DNA of 64,000 nt from Syncephalis plumigaleata (taxonomy: Eukaryota; Zoopagomycota; Zoopagomycetes; Zoopagales; Piptocephalidaceae): positions 868,001-932,000 of the forward strand of contig JAIXMF010000006.1 of assembly GCA_025201365.1 (NCBI GenBank). The letters run 5' to 3'. The notes beneath the pieces were generated by a model that searched no databases, was not told the DNA's origin, and worked only from the letters and a program-made list of their open reading frames with translations. A program made the translations under genes and the position numbers. This document shows, one piece after another, positions 60,671 to 64,000 of this stretch (positions are counted from its first letter, which is position 1; each line of letters begins with the position of its first letter).

Positions 60671-63600
60671 TTAGAATGGTTCCTCGCCATCGGATAGTTC
60701 AACGAGTGTCGATTGCTGTTGTTGATGTGCAAATTGTTGTCGGTACATGTTCGCTATACGCTCGGATGACGTGCACTCCTCGTATGATTTGTCGTCGCGT
60801 TGACGAATGAATCGAGGGAATCTTAGTGAGATACCCTTGTCACTACCACCTACTCTCCCTTGAGCAGCTCTGTATACCGGTGAGATGGATAGATCTGCCG
60901 CTTTTATCTCCCAGATCTAGTAATAACAATAGTAATCGAGTAATAAGTGATTAGTCAATCAAGTATCGTATACCATTGCTGCTCGCTTACCTTGCTAGTT
61001 TCAAACCAGACATCAGGACGTATCGCTGAACTTATTCGATAGTACGTACGGGGTACAGTGATAATATGCGGTTTCAATTCTTCGTAATGTTGCTTCAAAT
61101 CTTCATCAGAAAATCCCGTACCAATCTAAATGGATTATAGTTGCTTATTATTTATTATTTAACAATGATTATTGGATGAATTACCTTGCAAATAGCCTCG
61201 ACCGACTCACTAGTTGGATCGTAACATGCCAGTAAGTAACCGCCGTAGACATCTTTACGTTTACCACGACCGTAATAAGCACCGATAACCACTAGATCCA
61301 ATGAGTCACCCACACCATCCAGATAATCTTTCTTGATCTAATAGAATAGACAATGTCATGGTTAAGTTACTAGTATATACATAACGAATGCACCATGACA
61401 TGACTATTACCTTGAGCCAGTTACGTGATCGTTTCGATGGTTCATAGGTGGATTCAGAGCCTTCCAATACCTTGACCATGAGTCCCTCACAATTATCTGA
61501 CATCATCATCATTATTACTATAGTGCTATTATTCGTGTCAAGTAAATGTAACAACTTACCGTGTATACTTTCATCTAAAAACGTTTGAATCTCTTCTACA
61601 CTTCGTCCATCCATGGACACGGCAAAACCAAATTTGTCCTCTACTTCTTGGAATGCTTCATGCATTCGTCTCCTTCGCTCCATGAGTGGCATTTGCAACA
61701 AAGACTATCATCAATAATTAGCAAATGGTAATATCTGGATATATATATATCATACTTACCTCTCCGTTCAAGTAGAGTAGATCAAATGCGAAAATACGCA
61801 CTTGTACGGTGATATCCTCCTCTTTCACATCTTTACGTTTACGCGTACTCAACACTTGGAATGGTAGAATTTGATGTTTCTCTAAATCCCATGCTACTGC
61901 CTCGCAATCCAGAATGAAACTAGTCGTTGTTTCTCGTGTAGCCTAGTTTGCATTCGGTTAATCAATGATACAACGTATAGAAGCACATCTAATCAGTACC
62001 ATGCTCATTTTACCCGTGATATCCGGGTATCGACTAGACATATTCTCGGCATTACGACTATAGACACGTAGTTGTCCATCAAAGAAGTGAACCTATTTCA
62101 AAGGTTAATACATAGATAGTAGATGCTATTACTATTATTGCTATAGAGCAACAGAAATACTGCAATAAACTTGCCTGTGCTCGTTCACCGTCGTATTTAT
62201 ATTCACAAGTAAATGCGCACTTTTCAAATCGATCCAACACCTCGGTGATTGATCGTGTTGGATGTGCCAACATCGGTTTAACCGGAATGCCTATATATTC
62301 AGTGTAGTTATTAGTATTGTTCATGTTATAATAGAATGTACGTATATCCACATACCAGGAGTGAGTTTACATGCTTTCTCCAATTGCATAACGCCGTGTT
62401 CTAATAAAACGGGAATAATCATATCGTAATTGGGTAGTTGACTAGTAGTAATGTATATATATATAAGAACAACGATTAGTGGTTAGCTTATATCAAATGG
62501 CAACCCTTGAACCATATTACTTGTAGGTTGATTTAATGATCTCTACAGCTTCAACCAATTTATTCGCTAATTCCGTATCATTTCGAGTCTTCTTGCCCTG
62601 ATTAGCTATACACATATATACATATATACATATACAATGCTTAGATAATGTAAACTAGATCAACCATACTAAATAATATGCTTACCATCGCGGTAGAGTA
62701 CACTGGCATGAGCTAATGCTGCCAATACCGTTTGTTCGGCTAGACCAATACGAAGTTTTCCTCCCAAACTCCTAAATAGCGTAGTATCATGATTAATAAA
62801 TCAATGCTTTGTCATTTATCATTATCATACCGTATGAGATATTTGGCTTCATCTCCCTGGCAGCGTACTAGTAAACTGCTAATCTTGTCGACTTTTCGTT
62901 TCATTGACTAATCAATCATAGTGGAATGGATTATTACAATACCTATTTATCTATACAAGTATGGATATGCAACAACAACAACAACAACAACAACACTTAC
63001 TGTATTTCCTGAAATACTAGCGATTTCACGTAGTGTAGAAAAGACAGTAGGCACGGTCAATGCCGCCGATGCTCTACCAAACAATACATTCTGACTTTGA
63101 CGACTCTCCTATTTAATCAGTTAATATGGCATAAAGCAGAATTCATTCATTCATTCATTCATTCATTCATTGACTTGAAACAATCCTACCTGAGCAACTG
63201 TACCCAGATCACCCTTGGCTACATACGCGGCCTTGATCTTACTAGCATCACGACCTGTCGTATGACTAATGGCTTTGATCAATAAAGAATCACCAATGCC
63301 CAACTCCATGCCTTCATATTGCGGGCCAAGCTAGTATGAAATAAGTATAAGTAAATACCTAATAACACTATGTTGTACTCACTTGATTAATACACAAATA
63401 AACCGTATAGACTAGTTGGTCAGGACTCAATCTCATTACTTGCATGAAAAAGTCACGTAAATACGCCAATATAGCTAATCTATCGTGGATGTGAATGTGT
63501 AAGCTAATTCAGAATAAATATCAACTGTAAACGCACCGTTTTGTTGTATCTTCAATATCTGTAAACACCTTGCATAGACTGGCATAAGGAACACTAGATG

Positions 63601-64000
63601 TTGCTATTGTTAACGAGGGGATATCAATATACTCAGACTACACTTCTTACCCGTCACCATCCCAATCGTCAACTCGCTTAACCGGTTTATTTAGCGTAGA
63701 TTCCGCTTCAATCGTGCTGTTTATATATATAAGAGTTGAATGGAAACAGTTAGCACCACTAAATGTCGCTATTACGATGATTGTCATTACCATTCAGCCA
63801 GTTTCTGTTCTGCTTGCTCTTCTTTTTGCTCCGCTATAAAAAGTACAATTAGTATAGAATACTGTTCAGATATCTATATACCTATATACTTACCTATATC
63901 CTCCATAGTTGTATCGTTGTCCACATTGATATCAGTTATAGTCGGTTTCTTTTCCTTCTTCTCCTTCTTCTTTTTCTTCTTGTTAGGAGATCCCGTGGTA
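60671..64000 (-). CDS. CDC9: DNA ligase I, N-terminus beyond the window
   Basis: Minus strand, many short introns; TAA 60673-60671, running off the right edge. ATP-dependent ligase that joins Okazaki fragments and completes excision repair. Motif I is [15 protein letters not shown] with the adenylated Lys. Further matches: [20 protein letters not shown] upstream of it, [54 protein letters not shown] (motif V region), [30 protein letters not shown], and the OB-fold end [20 protein letters not shown] and [14 protein letters not shown]. The leftmost part of the protein visible here is a Lys-rich stretch ([16 protein letters not shown]), so the start and any PCNA-binding motif lie outside. A CATT microsatellite is in an intron at about 63140-63170 and CAA repeats at about 62972-62993. 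Confidence 0.93.

Overview
This is a compact eukaryotic nuclear segment and almost certainly fungal. The evidence is the combination of a fungal-type three-domain tRNA ligase (Trl1), a Spo71-like PH protein, a Pop3-like RNase P subunit, an ARE-type sterol acyltransferase and very short GT-AG introns (mostly 50-80 nt) with a CTAAT/CTAAC-like branch site. Retention of a full Mediator subunit 25 (VWA plus ACID domains) and of an SfsA-family protein points to an early-diverging fungal lineage rather than an ascomycete yeast; that placement is inference. No tRNA or rRNA gene was recognised.

Layout. 1-5.7 kb (minus strand): a small secreted cysteine-containing protein, a poorly supported three-exon gene and a Spo71-like double-PH protein. 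6.5-7.6 kb: an orphan coiled-coil gene with a frame break. 9-14.1 kb: MED25 with long glutamine tracts. 14.6-17.1 kb: sterol O-acyltransferase. 17.2-18.6 kb: LYR-motif protein. 19.2-21.4 kb: an RBR ubiquitin ligase fused to three copies of an unfamiliar zinc-finger module. 21.9-22.1 kb: a tiny secreted basic peptide. 22.4-29.6 kb: thiamine pyrophosphokinase, POP3-like, tRNA ligase and PRPP synthetase. 34.8-40.9 kb: ORC3, an SfsA-like protein and mitochondrial uS10. 41.1-49.5 kb: eIF5, NOC1/CEBPZ and an F-box protein. 49.7-57.4 kb: a seven-helix membrane protein, a MerT-like/HMA membrane protein, the permuted GTPase GNL1 and a secreted kinase-like protein. 57.6-60.5 kb: HSP60 and HSP10 head to head. 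60.7 kb to the right edge: DNA ligase I, with its N-terminus outside the window.

The exceptional object is at 30652-34450. It reads as one gene of 45 exons and 44 introns for an 84-residue protein. Thirty-six exons are exactly 3 nt and four are 6 nt. Each is flanked by a good 3' splice site (YAG) and a good 5' splice site (GTAAGY-like). Concatenated, the micro-exons form one uninterrupted frame ending in TAA; the other two frames are closed. The introns form a diverged tandem family with a stretch of exact 82-bp periodicity, and several carry a small hairpin around the branch site with a compensatory base-pair change. The 3'-UTR is shared, aligned from the stop codon, with the secreted peptide gene at 21.9-22.1 kb. 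I regard this codon-per-exon gene as the likely undescribed system here. It rests on sequence reading only; transcript evidence would decide it.

The remaining genes are mostly housekeeping (replication: ORC3, LIG1; translation and ribosome assembly: eIF5, uS10m, NOC1, GNL1; RNA processing: TRL1, POP3; protein folding: HSP60, HSP10). They lie close together, often convergent or divergent with gaps of 20-250 bp, so shared promoters and adjoining terminators are likely.
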